Assembly: GCA_963693305.1 (NCBI GenBank)
Contig: OY855913.1
Coordinates: 15,345,022 to 15,409,021 of the forward strand
From: Meandrina meandrites
Lineage: Eukaryota > Cnidaria > Anthozoa > Scleractinia > Meandrinidae
Direction of reading: 5' to 3'
Length of the DNA: 64,000 nucleotides
How positions within the stretch are numbered: the stretch's first letter is position 1; every line of letters starts with the position of its first letter. Under the pieces are notes generated by a model that made no database searches, had not been told where the DNA came from, and saw only the letters and a list, made by a program, of their open reading frames with translations. Shown piece after piece: positions 23,201 through 36,900 of this stretch. The position numbers and the translations under genes were made by a program.

Positions 23201-26200
23201 TCTTTTGCATTCATACTCATAGGGTTGTTTGGGTAAATGGGGACATTACTTAGTTGTGTCATTGATTTATAGATAAAGACAATTTTGCTTTCAAATGTAT
23301 GATATCAGGCATAAATCTTTAACATTGTTCAAGTGCAATCATTGGCACGTGGCATGAAAAAGGAGCCTCCATTTTTTGGAACTCTTTAGGACGCATGCCT
23401 CTTCCATCACAAGTTATTATGTGTTGGAAAGCAATGCTGGTTATACACAAACTGCTAAGAGAAGGACATCCAAATGTAAGTATCATTGCTGTCAGGCCTG
23501 CATAAAAAGTTCAATTTTCTCGTTGCATATTACATATCAACCCTCCAAGTTTATTTTTTCCTTTAGTTTGTGGCCGACTGCTCAAGTTTGGTCGCTAGTG
23601 AAAAATTTTAGTCGCTAAATTAAGCTCACACTTTCAATCTTTCTTCTCAATTTTTATTTTAGTCGCCGGGCTGGCGACTTCTGTTCCAATTTAGTCACCA
23701 GCTCCAAAACTCTGGTCACCATGGCGACTAAAATGATCTTAACTTGGAGGGTTGCATATACATGTATGTTCATCCTGCATGTAGTACATTTAGTGAGAAA
23801 TTATAACCCACAAAATAATTTATTATTTAATTAATGCTTAATAAGTCATTTAGAAAGTAATTTTTTTATTGATTAATTATTAATAAATAAAATTTATATC
23901 TGGCATTGCTAGCTAGTCTTTTAATATTTGTTTTCATGTTCAGGGTTTAGGGTGATCACATACAGGTCTTTTTATAATAAGTCTAATTTGTAAATAACAA
24001 TGTAAAGCGGACAAAAACCTTAAAGTAGGTCAAACAGAGTGTCATGAAATTTATTGTAATAATAAGCTTTTCAAAATATGCATGTATTCTGACTTGTACA
24101 TATGCCTTTTAAACCCTGTTTCACAGCAAATGCAAACCTGGGAGTCTACAGTAAATTGAACAATTGTTGAGAAACAAGCTTTGGGTTTAAAAAATTTTAG
24201 TAAAAAGAATTTAAAAATGTTGACACTGGCTAAAAAATATATTGTTTTGGACGTTTCGGCCACTGCTGTTGCCTTCTTCAGCAAAAGATAAAAAATGCAA
24301 ATTTCTAACGGCATCCTGTTAGATTATGTATATGTTTGGTTTTTATTGTATATGTTTGGTAGCGCAATGTGTTCGTTTATTGCGTTCCTGTCTCGCACAG
24401 AATGCCAAGCTTCAAGAATTAAATCTTTGTCACCATGCTGATGACCTGTCAACAATTTCAATGCTCATCAAATCTATTTCAATTGTTGATTGTAAAGCAT
24501 ATGGTGTTTTTATCCCATGTTGCTTTTATCCAATGTTGCTCTTTGTTGGCCAAACACCATATGTAGCCAGATGATTATGACGATGATAATGACCTTCTTC
24601 TCTTAACAGGCTTTGAAGGAATCTCTTAAATACAAGCAGATGCTGAAGGACATGAAAGAATTTTGGGTAAATAAAAGATGAGTACATTATGCAATTAATC
24701 ACATACAGTAACTTGGCTTTCAGTTGAATGGCAACACTTCAGGATTAGCACTCAAAATCAAATGTTACAGCCATGTAGTTATTAGACAATTGATGTGAAT
24801 TGTGAGAAGGGATTTTAATTACCTTGAGGGAGTTAAGATGCAACTGGGATGAGAGTTCTGTTCCTTTCTCCTGCCACACCCCCATTAGTCTGAAGTGTCA
24901 GCCGTTTTCTCGTCCTAACCCCCCTTGAGGAGGGGCATGGTCCTTCTCGCCTGCGCCCCTCCTCTGGGGGGTTAGGATGAGAAGATGGCTGATACTTCAG
25001 ACTACACCCCATTTACTTTTGATTTGTTATTTGTTATACATGTAAGTATAAGTGTTCATCTTTATTGTGATGAATGCATTAAAACTAATTAAAACTAAAC
25101 TTAGCTAATTAGTTTATAAAAATTTTATTTGAAATTTGCATTTTCTGCGCAGAAACATTCAACCAAGGGTGGATATGGCTGGTTAATTCATACTTACCTT
25201 GCTGTACTGATAGCAAAGCTGGACTTCCACCAAAAGGTACAATTATATTAAATAAATATTGTTCGTCAAACCTAATGCACTGCATGTTTTACTTTAATAT
25301 TCCCATACATATCATTGTGAAAGAGAAGAACAGCACTCAGGAAAACCTGTCAATCATTTGCCAGCTGATAGATGTCTGAAGCTGACCTTATCATTATGGT
25401 CAAATGGCATAATTATTAATAGTGGAAATGGGACAGTATAATATTAAATTATTATTCATGTTTAGAATGATTCAGTTCCTGGCACTCTTCGAAACAGTGA
25501 TGGTGGACCACTTGTTTATTCTGGAACAGATGTTAATGATTAGTGAGTACACAAAGTAAAATAAAACATTTAAAAAGAAATAATTATTGTATGTTCATGT
25601 GGTTTAAATTCTAAGGGCCGATTCGCACTAGCGGACAAGTTTTAAATGTCATAACATTTTTGACAAAAACAAAATTGTCGCGACAAGTCAGAGACATTTT
25701 GAAGAAAACAAAAGGTGTAATTATTATTACAATAGCTCTGCACGTGCTTCTGGCATCCTAGTACATTTCTCGGCATGGTCATCTTGTGCAAACATCAAAT
25801 AATCAGGCAGGTCCACGTGGTGAAAATTTTTAAAACGATTTGCATTTGAAGTGCGCGTGTAGTGATGTTTTTGTGCTCGTGCGGGGAAAATGTCGCAAGT
25901 AAACTATTTCTTTTCCCCTCCATTTATCGGCACAAATTGGTTCCCTTCGCATTCATTTGTTCCAACCCCGGTATTACCATCCTTCCACGACCTCACCTCA
26001 GCACACAAACATGTTTTGCCGCCTATCGCGGAAAAATCTCGTGTGTTGTTTTTTAGTACAATCCAATAGCCAATCAACAACGTATTGTTATCTGGCATTA
26101 CGAGGGGCGTTGGAATGCGACTTGTCATGACTTGTCCTGCCTTGAGGCAGGACATCGGCCCCTTTGAAGATTTGTCCGTTTTGACAAAATTTGCCCTTGT

Positions 26201-29200
26201 CCAACAAGTCGTTCGCACTTGTTTTTGCGATTGTTTGACAAAATGTATCGCGCGTGCAACGCGGACCAATCATAAGACAACTGCTTTTTTGTTTTCCTGA
26301 ATTGTTTGACAAGTTCTAGGTCTCAAAAAACTTATTCGCACTTGTTTTCTGTAGCATTATTTAATGCATTGAAAATTTGGTTTTATTCCTTTCTTCAAAA
26401 TTCTATACATTGCACAAATAAGACAAAGTATAATTCAATTCAAAAATTAAATTTGTGTTGATTGAATTGAATTCAGTGCCTTAGCAGATACACCCAAGAT
26501 GAAAAGGCAGGTTATTGCACAGAGACCCTTGTTTTATACATCCTGTTTCCCTCTGTGACACCTACAAATCATAAAGCTAAGGTGTGTTCAGTTTCTGGTA
26601 TAACTTTGCAAGGATTTTTGAAAGCAGATCTATATATTTAGTAATATGAGTTTTAAAGGTGTGACTGAATTGGGTTGGGCTAATAAATTTTATATGAGCT
26701 ACACTAAATCGTCAAAGGTTTTCCGTAACAATTTGCTAGGTCATGTTAAACAAAAGCCAACCTTGTCTGGTGTATTTTTATTCGAGTCTCTATCTAGAAC
26801 ACCCCTGTTTCCACTGCTTGCATTTGTTGTTTAATCTTTCTCGATGCTATTGTAGTTTTGAACTATCAGTGGATATCTTTGATTACCTGGACACATTAGT
26901 GGATCTTGAGAAAAGAAGTAAGTTAACTTTGAAGTCAACATTTTTATGAATAAAACTTCAATCTTTGGTTTATGGACCCCACTGCAATCACGGCACCATT
27001 ATAATTGTTTAACCATACATGCAAGGCTGTGCTCTAAGAAAAATTACAAGGAGCCGAAGCGTTCCAAACTATGAGATCCAGGGTGCCCAGCATTAAGCTT
27101 ATATGAAAGAAATATGGTTATCTGGTCGCCCAAAGGCACCTGGGCACCCTGAGAGCACACAGGGCCCGCGCAGAGGGAGGGGCTGGGGGGACTTTAGCCC
27201 CCCCACTTTTTCACAGTAAAAGGAAAAAATAATAAGAAGGAGGAAAAAATAATATGAACTTAAGTAAATAAACAAGTAAAGAAAGAAAGAAACGCAAAAA
27301 AAATAATTATTATTGAACGAACAATTACTAAAACCATTTCATTTGAACGCCTTTCCAGAAGCTGGTTACAATGAACTGTGTTTTGTTCCATATTGGTAAA
27401 TCCTGGTGAACAATCATTCGGCGCCCTAGCGCCTAAAGACTGAAATTTTTTCTCAACAATGACGCAAGAGAGATTTAGCAACCTGGCAATGATGAAAGTC
27501 ATGAAGAATGACTTTTTGACATCTCAAACGAATTTGCAGATCATAGCAATAACAGAAAGAGAAATTTCGGCGTCTTTGAACAATCTAATTTATACTAAAA
27601 TTTTATTCGTTAATTTCCATTGATTGATATATATGATATATATGAAATGTAGCAGAAAACGGCGGATTCAGGGTTTGTAAAGGCTAATGGCAGTAGTACT
27701 GGTTGGAGTAAATTATATTGTTTCAAGCAGGATTTGATGGTGAATCTATAGGTCTGGTTCTAAATGTTGAATCTACTAATATTGCAAAGACATTGCAACA
27801 AGGCTGATACTACGTGTAAAATTAACTTCGCAAGACACCAACAGGAACAGAACCGATAAAGCAGGGACAGCTGTTTCGTCCTTTTTGGGACTCATCGGTG
27901 TGATGTAACAAATCTAAATAACGCTGGCCAGCTCGAAGGCCAGCGCAAATAAATTGCAATAATCTCTTGTAGATCAATCCTACGTTTAAGCAGCATAATT
28001 TTAGAAAGACCTTCCGGTATCTGAGCGTAACTAAAACCCAAATTTTCCAAGGGTAGCGTGCTGCTCCCCCCCCCCCCCCCCCCCAAAAAAAAAAAAAAAA
28101 AAAAAAGCTGGCTCACGTTTAACCCCAGTCAAAATCTTGCTGCGCGGGCCCTGGCACAGCCCTGCATACATGTATATCGGGATATGTCCCAATCAGGAAA
28201 TAAGATACACATAATTATGCATCTTATGTAACAAAGAAAACACATGAATATACTTTAGTTAGTAATAAATATTGTTAACATGCTGCAATGCCTTGTTAGT
28301 GTAATTTTTCACTGTTAAATTGATCACTTTTTAGTTTATAGCACTCTAGATCCATTTCGTGCAAATTCTCAACTCCAGGCTGTGCAGTGTAGGATTTGTC
28401 CATTCCCTGTCATAATCCAGGTAAACAATTGATGAAGGATTCCTTTACTTCTTGGTTTAAATCTTTGTTGACAGCATTCTATGTGTAGCAAAAGCTGTAT
28501 AGTACATACATACCGAACTTACAGTGTACGAATATTAGTCCCTCAGATTTTTCCTACACATGTGTAAATCTGATATAATTTAAATGACATGCTTTATACC
28601 TGGGAGATGTAGTGGCCTAATGGCCGCTAATGGATTCTGGATTGAGCCCTGGTTTGAGCCCTGGCCAGGGCACTGCGCTGTGTTCTTGGGCAAGACACTT
28701 TATTCTCATAGTGCCTCTCTCCACCCAGGTGTACATATATAAATGGGTACTGGCAAATTTAATGCTGCATGTAATCTGTGATGGACTAGCATCCCATCCA
28801 GGGGGAGTAGAAATACTCCTAGCTAGTTGCATCATGTTACAGAAACTGGGATAAGCTCTGGGCCTGATGGGGCACTTGGCTTAAATGCAGACTATGCGAG
28901 TCTAACTTATCATGGACCACATGAAATCTAAAATGGGAAGCCCACAGGTCCAAACAGTTAGTACAGTGATGTACTAATATACAGCTGTCTGTATAAAGCA
29001 ATGCGAATCCAGAGGAAGTACGATATTATATACATTCAACTTCAACATTACTAGTTGTGTCATGCTGCGGAAAAATGGATTTATAAGTATTTTGATCTAC
29101 TACATGAGCTAGATAAGACTAAATACTTCAACAATCTCTCTCTCTACTAAATTTTCAGGAATGTGGTGGTCTCTATGATATTGTGGTTGACTTAATGTAT

Positions 29201-30146
29201 AAATTACATGCAAGTAAGTGCAGCACAACTGTTTATTTTGTTATTGCACATGTATATACAGGGCTGTCATTAAGGGCCATAACCTGTAACACCTGTTGCA
29301 GTTGAGTCAACTTGATGTTACAGGTGAAGACGTTGATTGGTGTTATGTTATACTTGTATACAGTTTGAAATGCTGTGGGTGATAACTTTGATGAAGAGTC
29401 TGCTTAAAAACTTAATGGCAGCCCAGTATATAGTGACTACTTGCTCACTACAGACACTAACAGGCATAATAGGCATGCAATGTGTGCAAAATCATGTGAA
29501 CAAGACAAGCATGTAACTGCCCTGGGCAAGAAAAAGTTGAGAGCAGCCTGTCCAAATGGCAATCTGGAATCCAATTTTTTTTTTCATGCCCTGCTTGTTC
29601 TACTTGTTCTAGAATGTCTTATTCTCACAGTTCCACTCTCCACAGATTGCGGGGCCATAGGCAGAGGGGTGCGGTGGGTGCGTCTGCATTCCCTCATGGG
29701 CCGCAAAGGTTTGCTTAATCTGATAGGAGGGGTAAAAATGCTCTCAGAATGCAGGAAAACTGGACTTTGAACAACAAGTTGATTTTTCAAAATTTCCTGG
29801 GACAATATACCCACAGATCTCCCCTAGAGGCTCATGCTCCTGCCACTCACACCCACCCAAGCACAATCCTGCCTACAGCCCTGGATTGTTGGGGCTATTC
29901 TGACAAAATGTGGTCAGATAGCCAGGAAGGTACTAGCATCTCATAGCAGCAATACTCCAAAACACTTGATGCTGCCTGCTCAAGCCAGTACTGATCAGCA
30001 ATAATACTTCAAATTACTTAACTGTTAAGCATTCTGCCCTAAAAAGTTCACTGCAAAACCTGGAGTCCCATACTTTGTTCTGTTAAGGCCAATATTATTT
30101 TGTTGGAGTCCTGGGAATGTTTGCCCCAGAGCCTGGAGCCCTGTTT

Positions 30147-30177
<31 letters not shown>

Positions 30178-31449
30178 GCCGTGAGGCCCTGGGGCTTGGC
30201 TTCTGAACCCATTTGAGACCCTGACTATTATGGAAAGATAAAAATTGATATGAGTTAATGCCAGTTCTTATGTATTTAGGTTTACCAGCAGACACATTGA
30301 GTGGACACAGAGAAAGGTTTTATTCTCACTTTGCCGAGTATGTAAAAGAGTTTTATGTTATTTTCTAAATTCCCACGGTTTAGGATGACACTGAGAGTGC
30401 ATCCTTTATTAATAAGATTTAAATTGAGAGCAGAAAGATTGCAAAATGAAAGTTAACAGCAACATGAACAGTAAAATTAAAAAGTCTGCAGAAGATAATA
30501 AAATTCCTAAAGGTAACTTAAAACAATAATTGTTGAACATATTCAAAGTTTTGTTTATGGATAAGGAAAAGAGACTTAACACACTTAAGGTGATTCCACT
30601 GAATTGCATTGCGCATCCTTTCTGCGCATGAGTTTTCGCATCATTTATCGCGTGCACGAGCGCGTGCGCACACACAACATTACGGCTTTTCTTTTAGGTT
30701 AAGCTCAGAAGAGAAATGGTCATTTTCTTCTAAACGAGCACGGTGACCCCCATTTTTTAATGCATAAATTTAAAAGACATCCGGTTGACTACAATATATC
30801 GCAATTTAAAGAAAAGTTAAATACTCTACTTTGAGATATTTTTATTTCAATGCTTTAAAAAGTACGTTTTGAGGTAGTGCTGCCTACGCACGCACGCAGC
30901 AAAATCTTTAATTTCATTCATAATCTTAATTCCAGTTTAATTAAAATGGTTTATTATGTAAGATTAAAGTCTATTTCGTTGAACTGCTTCGATATTTTAA
31001 CGCAAGAAATGATTTTTTTTCTAGAAATGATAGTTCCCTTTTCGGATTATGAGCGTTCCTAGTATGAACCTCGTGGGTCATATGTTTACTATAATAGTCA
31101 TCCAGGTTGCACAAAAACGAGCACGGTGACCCCCATTTTTTACTCCTTCTTTTTCAGTGGAATCACCTTAATTGAAGATGGGGGCTGCAAGAACTGTCAT
31201 TTATGCAATAATTAATTTAGAAAGTGATCATAATGATGTATTCAGTGTATGTTTTTAAACATGTTTTTAACTAGAGTTTTATTTAGAATAAGGGTTTCAA
31301 TTTTCACAAAATTTTCATGTTTTTCTTAGTCTTTTTTTAATTAGTGTCACCAATTAGTGTGTAAAACGCTAGAATGACTAACACATAAATAAAGTTTACT
31401 ACTACTACCACTACGACTACTACTACTACCACTACCACTACTACTGCTA

Positions 31450-31481
<32 letters not shown>

Positions 31482-32802
31482 GCTGCTGCTACATGTACCA
31501 ATGGTATAACATATATTAACATCTGACAGTGATACTTTTGTTTCCTTAATTTTAAGTCGATCTACAAGTTGTAACAGCTGTACTCTGAATATTTCAGTAG
31601 CGCACATTAACATAGCAGTTCACATAGTGCACATAAACATAGCAGCTCACATAAGCTTGTAATTCTAGCAGCATTGTAGGCTTGTAGTTCTACAAGTATT
31701 CTTGTGTAACAGTTGCTATTGTTTTGGGGGTTACGGACATTGTTCCTGTTGTTTGTTCTATGAGGGTCGTACAGGGGTATTCTCGTGACGCGTGATTAGC
31801 TGATTTTATTTTCCGTGAAACGTGAATTTAATAAATTTATTATTCGTGACCCGTGACCGGAAGGTTTTGCGTGACACGTGAAGAGCTTGAATTCATTAAT
31901 AACCGATATTCGTGATTTCACCACTTAATTGACTTTATTTTGCGTGATTTTGAGACGCGAGACCTCAAATGTGACCTCCGTATAATTATCGTAACGTCAA
32001 ACACTCTTTGTAGAGTAAGAACAGGATAAAAGAGTATGTTTCTTTCTTATTTTCGTAATTTCTTAATCAATTTTGATTTCTTCAAACACTATTTGTAGCG
32101 TAAGAAACAGGATAAAAGAGTACTTATTTTCGTGATTCGGGAAAATGAAATTTCAATATCCGTGATCCGTGATTCGTTACTTTTTTCGTCCGTGAATCGT
32201 GCCAGAGACCCCCCCCCCCCCCCCCCTGTACGACCCTCTTCTATTGTTCTCTCGACAGATAGCGAGCCATTCATGTGAGACCTTGCGAGAGATGCTACCT
32301 GACCCCAAATATTTGCTTTTGACTTGTAAACTAGTTTTTACTATACTTAGTCCAAACTTTGATGCAAATTCATGCTTTTTACTTCCAGATTAAAGAAGTT
32401 CTTCTTTGATGCTGGAAACATGGCTTACGTGAGAGCTTTAGTTCATGTACCTGTGCTACCCCAGGTATAAGATTGTTTATTCAACACACTAAGTTATATT
32501 ATTGTTTCTATGACAAAATTCTTGATTTTGATTGGTAAGGCACACCCATTTATTGTGTAATATTATTGGTGCATGATTACATGGGTGTCTGATTAACAGG
32601 TATCCAGTTTGAATTTGTTCAAATTGGATACCTGTAATTGCACACCGATGCCATTCACATGTCAATCACATGCACTTGGATGGGTTCTTTCTTGCTGTTG
32701 TCCAACTAGTTGGAAACCTGCACGCTCGGCCAATTTGAAATAACTTGCACAATTACTCCCTACCCGTAAATTGTCCTCCACTCAGTCCAACAGTCCAATT
32801 AC

Positions 32803-32869
<67 letters not shown>

Positions 32870-33989
32870 CATTGTAGTCACTATCTGTCTTCTCATTGGA
32901 TAAGAGCCTACAGTTAATTCTGGGAATCAGCACAACCTACAGGCTACCGGCTAATCTGCTCATAGATTAGTGAATAATATGTAGGTTGCGTATGCAATGC
33001 ATGAGTTCACAGGTGGTGAGTGGAGTCTTGTACACAGTGAAGTAAAAGCATGGCTCATTGATTCACTTCTTCAACACTGTGTTTGTATGGTAAAGCAATT
33101 ATTAGATTCAGTTTTTTGTGATATCCGGAATAATCAAGCCTTCGCTTTCAATCAGCCTTGCCTTGGGCTATAACACTTACCTCAACCATGATTATTCCGG
33201 ATATCACAAAAAATTGAATCTAATAGTGATAAACAAAATCAAGTGACCCTGAAGTGGGAGTCTGATTTGTTTCATCACAATAGTATGATTACATCTATAG
33301 AATAAGATAACACAAAGCCCTGTTATCAATTAATCAAAACTATAGCATTTACTATTAACCATAACCAAAAAAAAATAATAGACTGAAGCCATGATCAGTA
33401 TCAGTAGTTCACATAGCATGATCATCCAGGTGAGAGAACATGTAGTTCTGAAAAGAACTGTTGTTGTCTGAGTGGAACATTTTTCAGAGTCAAGTGCAAA
33501 GTTGTTGACAGTCTATGATGTTATACGTAAAAACATAACACTTGAGTTTGTTTTGACCAAGATGTGTGACAAACCAACAGTGTGTGCAAATGTTGCTTAC
33601 TGTTCGATTACAAGCATGACCGTAAACTGCTCTATTTTTGCTACTCACAGGCTACTGATTACCGGTAATCAGATTCTAGAATTTTGTAAATTAGGTCAAG
33701 AAACAAAGGCTGTAAGAGTACATTTGACCTTCTTGAGATACAGTTGAACCCTTGACCACAGAAACTGTTCATTTAATTGTATCACTGTCAATAGTGTCCA
33801 CTTTTGTTTTTGTCGTAGCATCCTCCATCTTTTACATTATCTGATCCCAAGCCAACTTTGGCAAGATCCACAAGTGATGAAGGGCCTCTGCGTAAATTAG
33901 CACCAACTGAAGATTTGAAACGTCAGAGCCTAATGGAGCCACTAACTGTTCCATTAACAACAGAGCCATTACTTCAAACAACTCCTCAG
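20227..33989 (+). CDS. HIP1: HIP1 exons 1-12: ANTH domain and linker
   Basis: Residues 1 to about 285 form the ANTH lipid-binding domain. Landmarks are VKEKHIR (basic patch, the position used for phosphoinositide contact in ANTH proteins), IGTWHEKGASIFW, CWKAMLVIHKLLREGHPN, DVNDYFELSVDIFDYLDTL, LPADTLSGHRERF and LKKFFFDAGNMAY. Exon 12 (57 codons) encodes a proline/serine-rich linker. It includes LMEPL, which could act like a clathrin box but is not a strict match. Human HIP1 has DPF/FDxF AP2-binding motifs after the ANTH domain; I see none in exons 12-13. Confidence 0.9.
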
Positions 33990-36900
33990 GTACAACAATG
34001 TACAATGTCTTGTTTACACTCAGGTACAGAGTTACTGATCAACTCTCTACTGGTATTTTCTTGTGGTTAGTTTCCAGAGGTAGGGGTATTTTTCAACAAT
34101 GAAAGAAGACTGAAAAAATGAATAAGAAAGTAAATGTAGCAATGAAACTGTTGATCAGCCCCACAAAATACCCAAAGCAAATAAAAATGATAAAACTCTG
34201 GTAAACAAGAAGTTGCTATAGCAACTTAAAACCGGGCTTATATTTTTGGCTAATTAACAGCCTTCTTTCTCAAAAGTCTAGGTTAAATTTAATCTGTTTG
34301 CATTATGAGTAAAGGATTAGCAAAGTAGTCACGTTAGTCACACAATCCGAGGGTTACGTTGTCCCCGGAAAGCTTCAGTTAGCTTGGGGGTTTTTCCCTT
34401 CTAATGACGTAACCCCTGCACGTTCGGGCACGCTCAATTGTTTACTTAAGCAAATATTTTATTTCCTTTCAAATATTTGAACTCACTTCAAGGAAATAGC
34501 CAAAGAATTCACTTCGATTGCCTAAACCCACAAGAAATACTCGCAGAAGAGGAAACAAATTAAATTAATGACCGTCGCTTCTGCCGACATAAACATGCAA
34601 ATGAAACACAATGTTATTTGTCACGTAACGAAAGTGAAACCTGCAACATCAGCGCATTCCATGGCTGACGTAATACCTTTTTCAGTGTATTCAACATTCG
34701 CTTTGAATCGAACGCTTCGATAAAACCAAAAGAAAAGATACTTTATACACAATAAAGAAAACAATATCCGCAACATTTTCCGTACATTCATGTTTCAACA
34801 GCTTTTGGCGAATAAACATCACAGGTTGCGTGATTCAGTCCCGATCACGATTTGGCCGAGTGGAGGTTTGCGTCTGGTCACCGACATAAAAAAAAATAAT
34901 AATAAAAATAATAAATCCCGTGCAAAGCAAGAACCGCGCTCGGCCCATGGCCGCGCGGTTAAAAAACTCTTGCCTTATGGGCACTTAATTGCCTTAACTG
35001 TTGTACTGGCTTTTATGTGCTGGTTTTTATCTCACATTTTGCTGTCATGCAAGCTCGACCTATTACTGTAAAAAATAGACACAACTTATCCTGTCAATCT
35101 AGTTTTGTAAATGTTGTTGCATTACTTTGTGTTATAGACCCCAGAGGCTGATATATTAGGAATCAACTCTGCAGATGGACCCACGCCTGATAACAGGTTT
35201 ATTTTTATTGCCAGTATCTTTAAGATCTGTAAGTGTAACTGTGTGGTTTGTCTGATATACAGACTTGATACACGCAGCATTTTATTCAACAATCCAGATG
35301 TTAAACTTTTGGTGTAAATATTAAGAACGAACGAACGAACGAACGAACGAACGAACGAACGAACGAACGAACGAACGAACGAACGAACGAACGAACGAAC
35401 GAAGGAGCCAACGAGCAAATGAATGATGAAGTTAAAATGGATTCACGTAATGTAAAGAAATGAAAAAATGAAAATAAGGATTAGCAAGGAGATGAAATAA
35501 AATTACCTATATATTTTTTAATTAATAAACAACCATTTAAAGTGGAATTAACATACAAAGCCATGCTACAGTTTAAATAATGGGAAAACACAAAGAAATT
35601 ACACAAATGTAAATAACAAATGAAAGACACAATAACCATAACAGTAAGTATTGTTAGTGTAACAGTGAATGTCAGTAGTGGTTAACAGCAAACTAAACTA
35701 ATGGGTAATTATATTTTTCCTGATTCAATTTATGTATCATAATAATTATGTTGACCATGGATATCATTGTCTAGGGACCTTATAATCTATCAGCTGCGAC
35801 AAGAAATTGCCGAACTTAAGCTGGCTTTGGAACGCCAAAAACAGGAAGTAAGTGTTTTACTAGCAATGCAATAAGCAACTTCAGTCAAAGTTACAAAATT
35901 CTTATAGTAATAAGGGTTCAACTGATGAGGAACCGAACTGATTTTCTGCTGTGTTAAATAGGGGTATTTTAATTTGCCAAATTGGTTCAGAGTTTTGTTT
36001 GGAATGAGTAATAATTGTTGCAGCCAGTTGAGAGTTAAAAGAAGAATTCAGTTTCATCCATTTCACCCCACAAAATTAAGAACTAAGAATAGGTTTTTTA
36101 TAAGCTGTGGAAGGGGTCACGGCATTGCGTTCTTGGGCAAGGCACAGTGCCTCTTTCCAGCCTGTTGTATAAATGCGGACCAACGAATTTATTGCTGAGG
36201 CAACCCTGCAATGGACTACAATCAGTGTCAAAATCTTGGTCATTTACTGTTTTTTCCTCACTTGACACATCAAAATAATTTATTTAGTGACTCCCCCTCT
36301 CTCCCTTTTCAATGTTGCGTAGCATGCAAAAATTAATGCGTACGATTGCTGACTATTTTTGCTTACAAACTGAAACGGAATGGACAAGGAGTTCGGCCAC
36401 ATTACGCAGTCCAACATTGGAAGGGGGGATGGGGGTTGGTGTACCAACGCGTTTGTAGATTGTAGCTTCCCATCTTGGGGGAGTAGAAATACTCCTAGTC
36501 GCTTCACGCTATGGAAACTGGGATAAGGTCCAGGCTGATGGGCCACTATGCTCGTATGCAGACTATAAGCTGTTGATCCCATTGCAAGTGCCTCTTCAGC
36601 AGTTGAGAGTTGTTTTATTTTGCTTCTTCTTCCTAAATTGTTTTATTTTGCCCAGGCTTTAGGTTGTTGTTTTTGTTACTGGTCTACACACAAACTGAAT
36701 TTCAGATTATTCTGTTGCCAGCAAAAGCATTACTGCTGTGAGTGGTAAAAAAGTGTAGGATAGTCCTGGGTTATCTCTCTTAGGGACTGGTCATTATTTA
36801 TGTAGAGGGGGGGGGAGGGAGAAAAGAAGGGGGGGAGGGGTCAAGGCTATTTCAGATTGGCTAGAGGGGGGGGGCTAAACTTTTTTATAAAGAAGTTTAG

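Larger units (their letters stand above)
27024..28163. mobile_element. older MITE split by a nested element
   Basis: The left end GGCTGTGCTCT (27024) and the right end AGCACAGCC (about 28163) are inverted. Only about 145 bp belong to this host element; the rest is the insertion 27160-28153, which landed in its right terminal repeat and duplicated GCACA. Confidence 0.6.

Noticed and set aside
25616..26360. Possible DNA transposon with repeated TTCGCACT(A/T)G motifs
   Set aside because: The motifs are direct rather than inverted and no ends or target duplication could be defined. It is probably repeat debris.
28335..28347. Acceptor TATAG at 28337-28341 for HIP1 exon 8
   Set aside because: Using it puts a stop in frame. 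The acceptor ending at 28334 keeps the frame and matches the family.
28607..28690. A functional tRNA gene
   Set aside because: Box-like motifs are present but no cloverleaf can be formed convincingly, and the sequence continues into a SINE body.
31337..31613. Poly-serine and poly-valine/alanine reading frames
   Set aside because: They are generated by the trinucleotide microsatellite at 31399-31493.
35122..35418. Protein with SFVRSFVR repeats on the minus strand
   Set aside because: Product of the (GAAC)n microsatellite, overlapping HIP1 exon 13 on the other strand.
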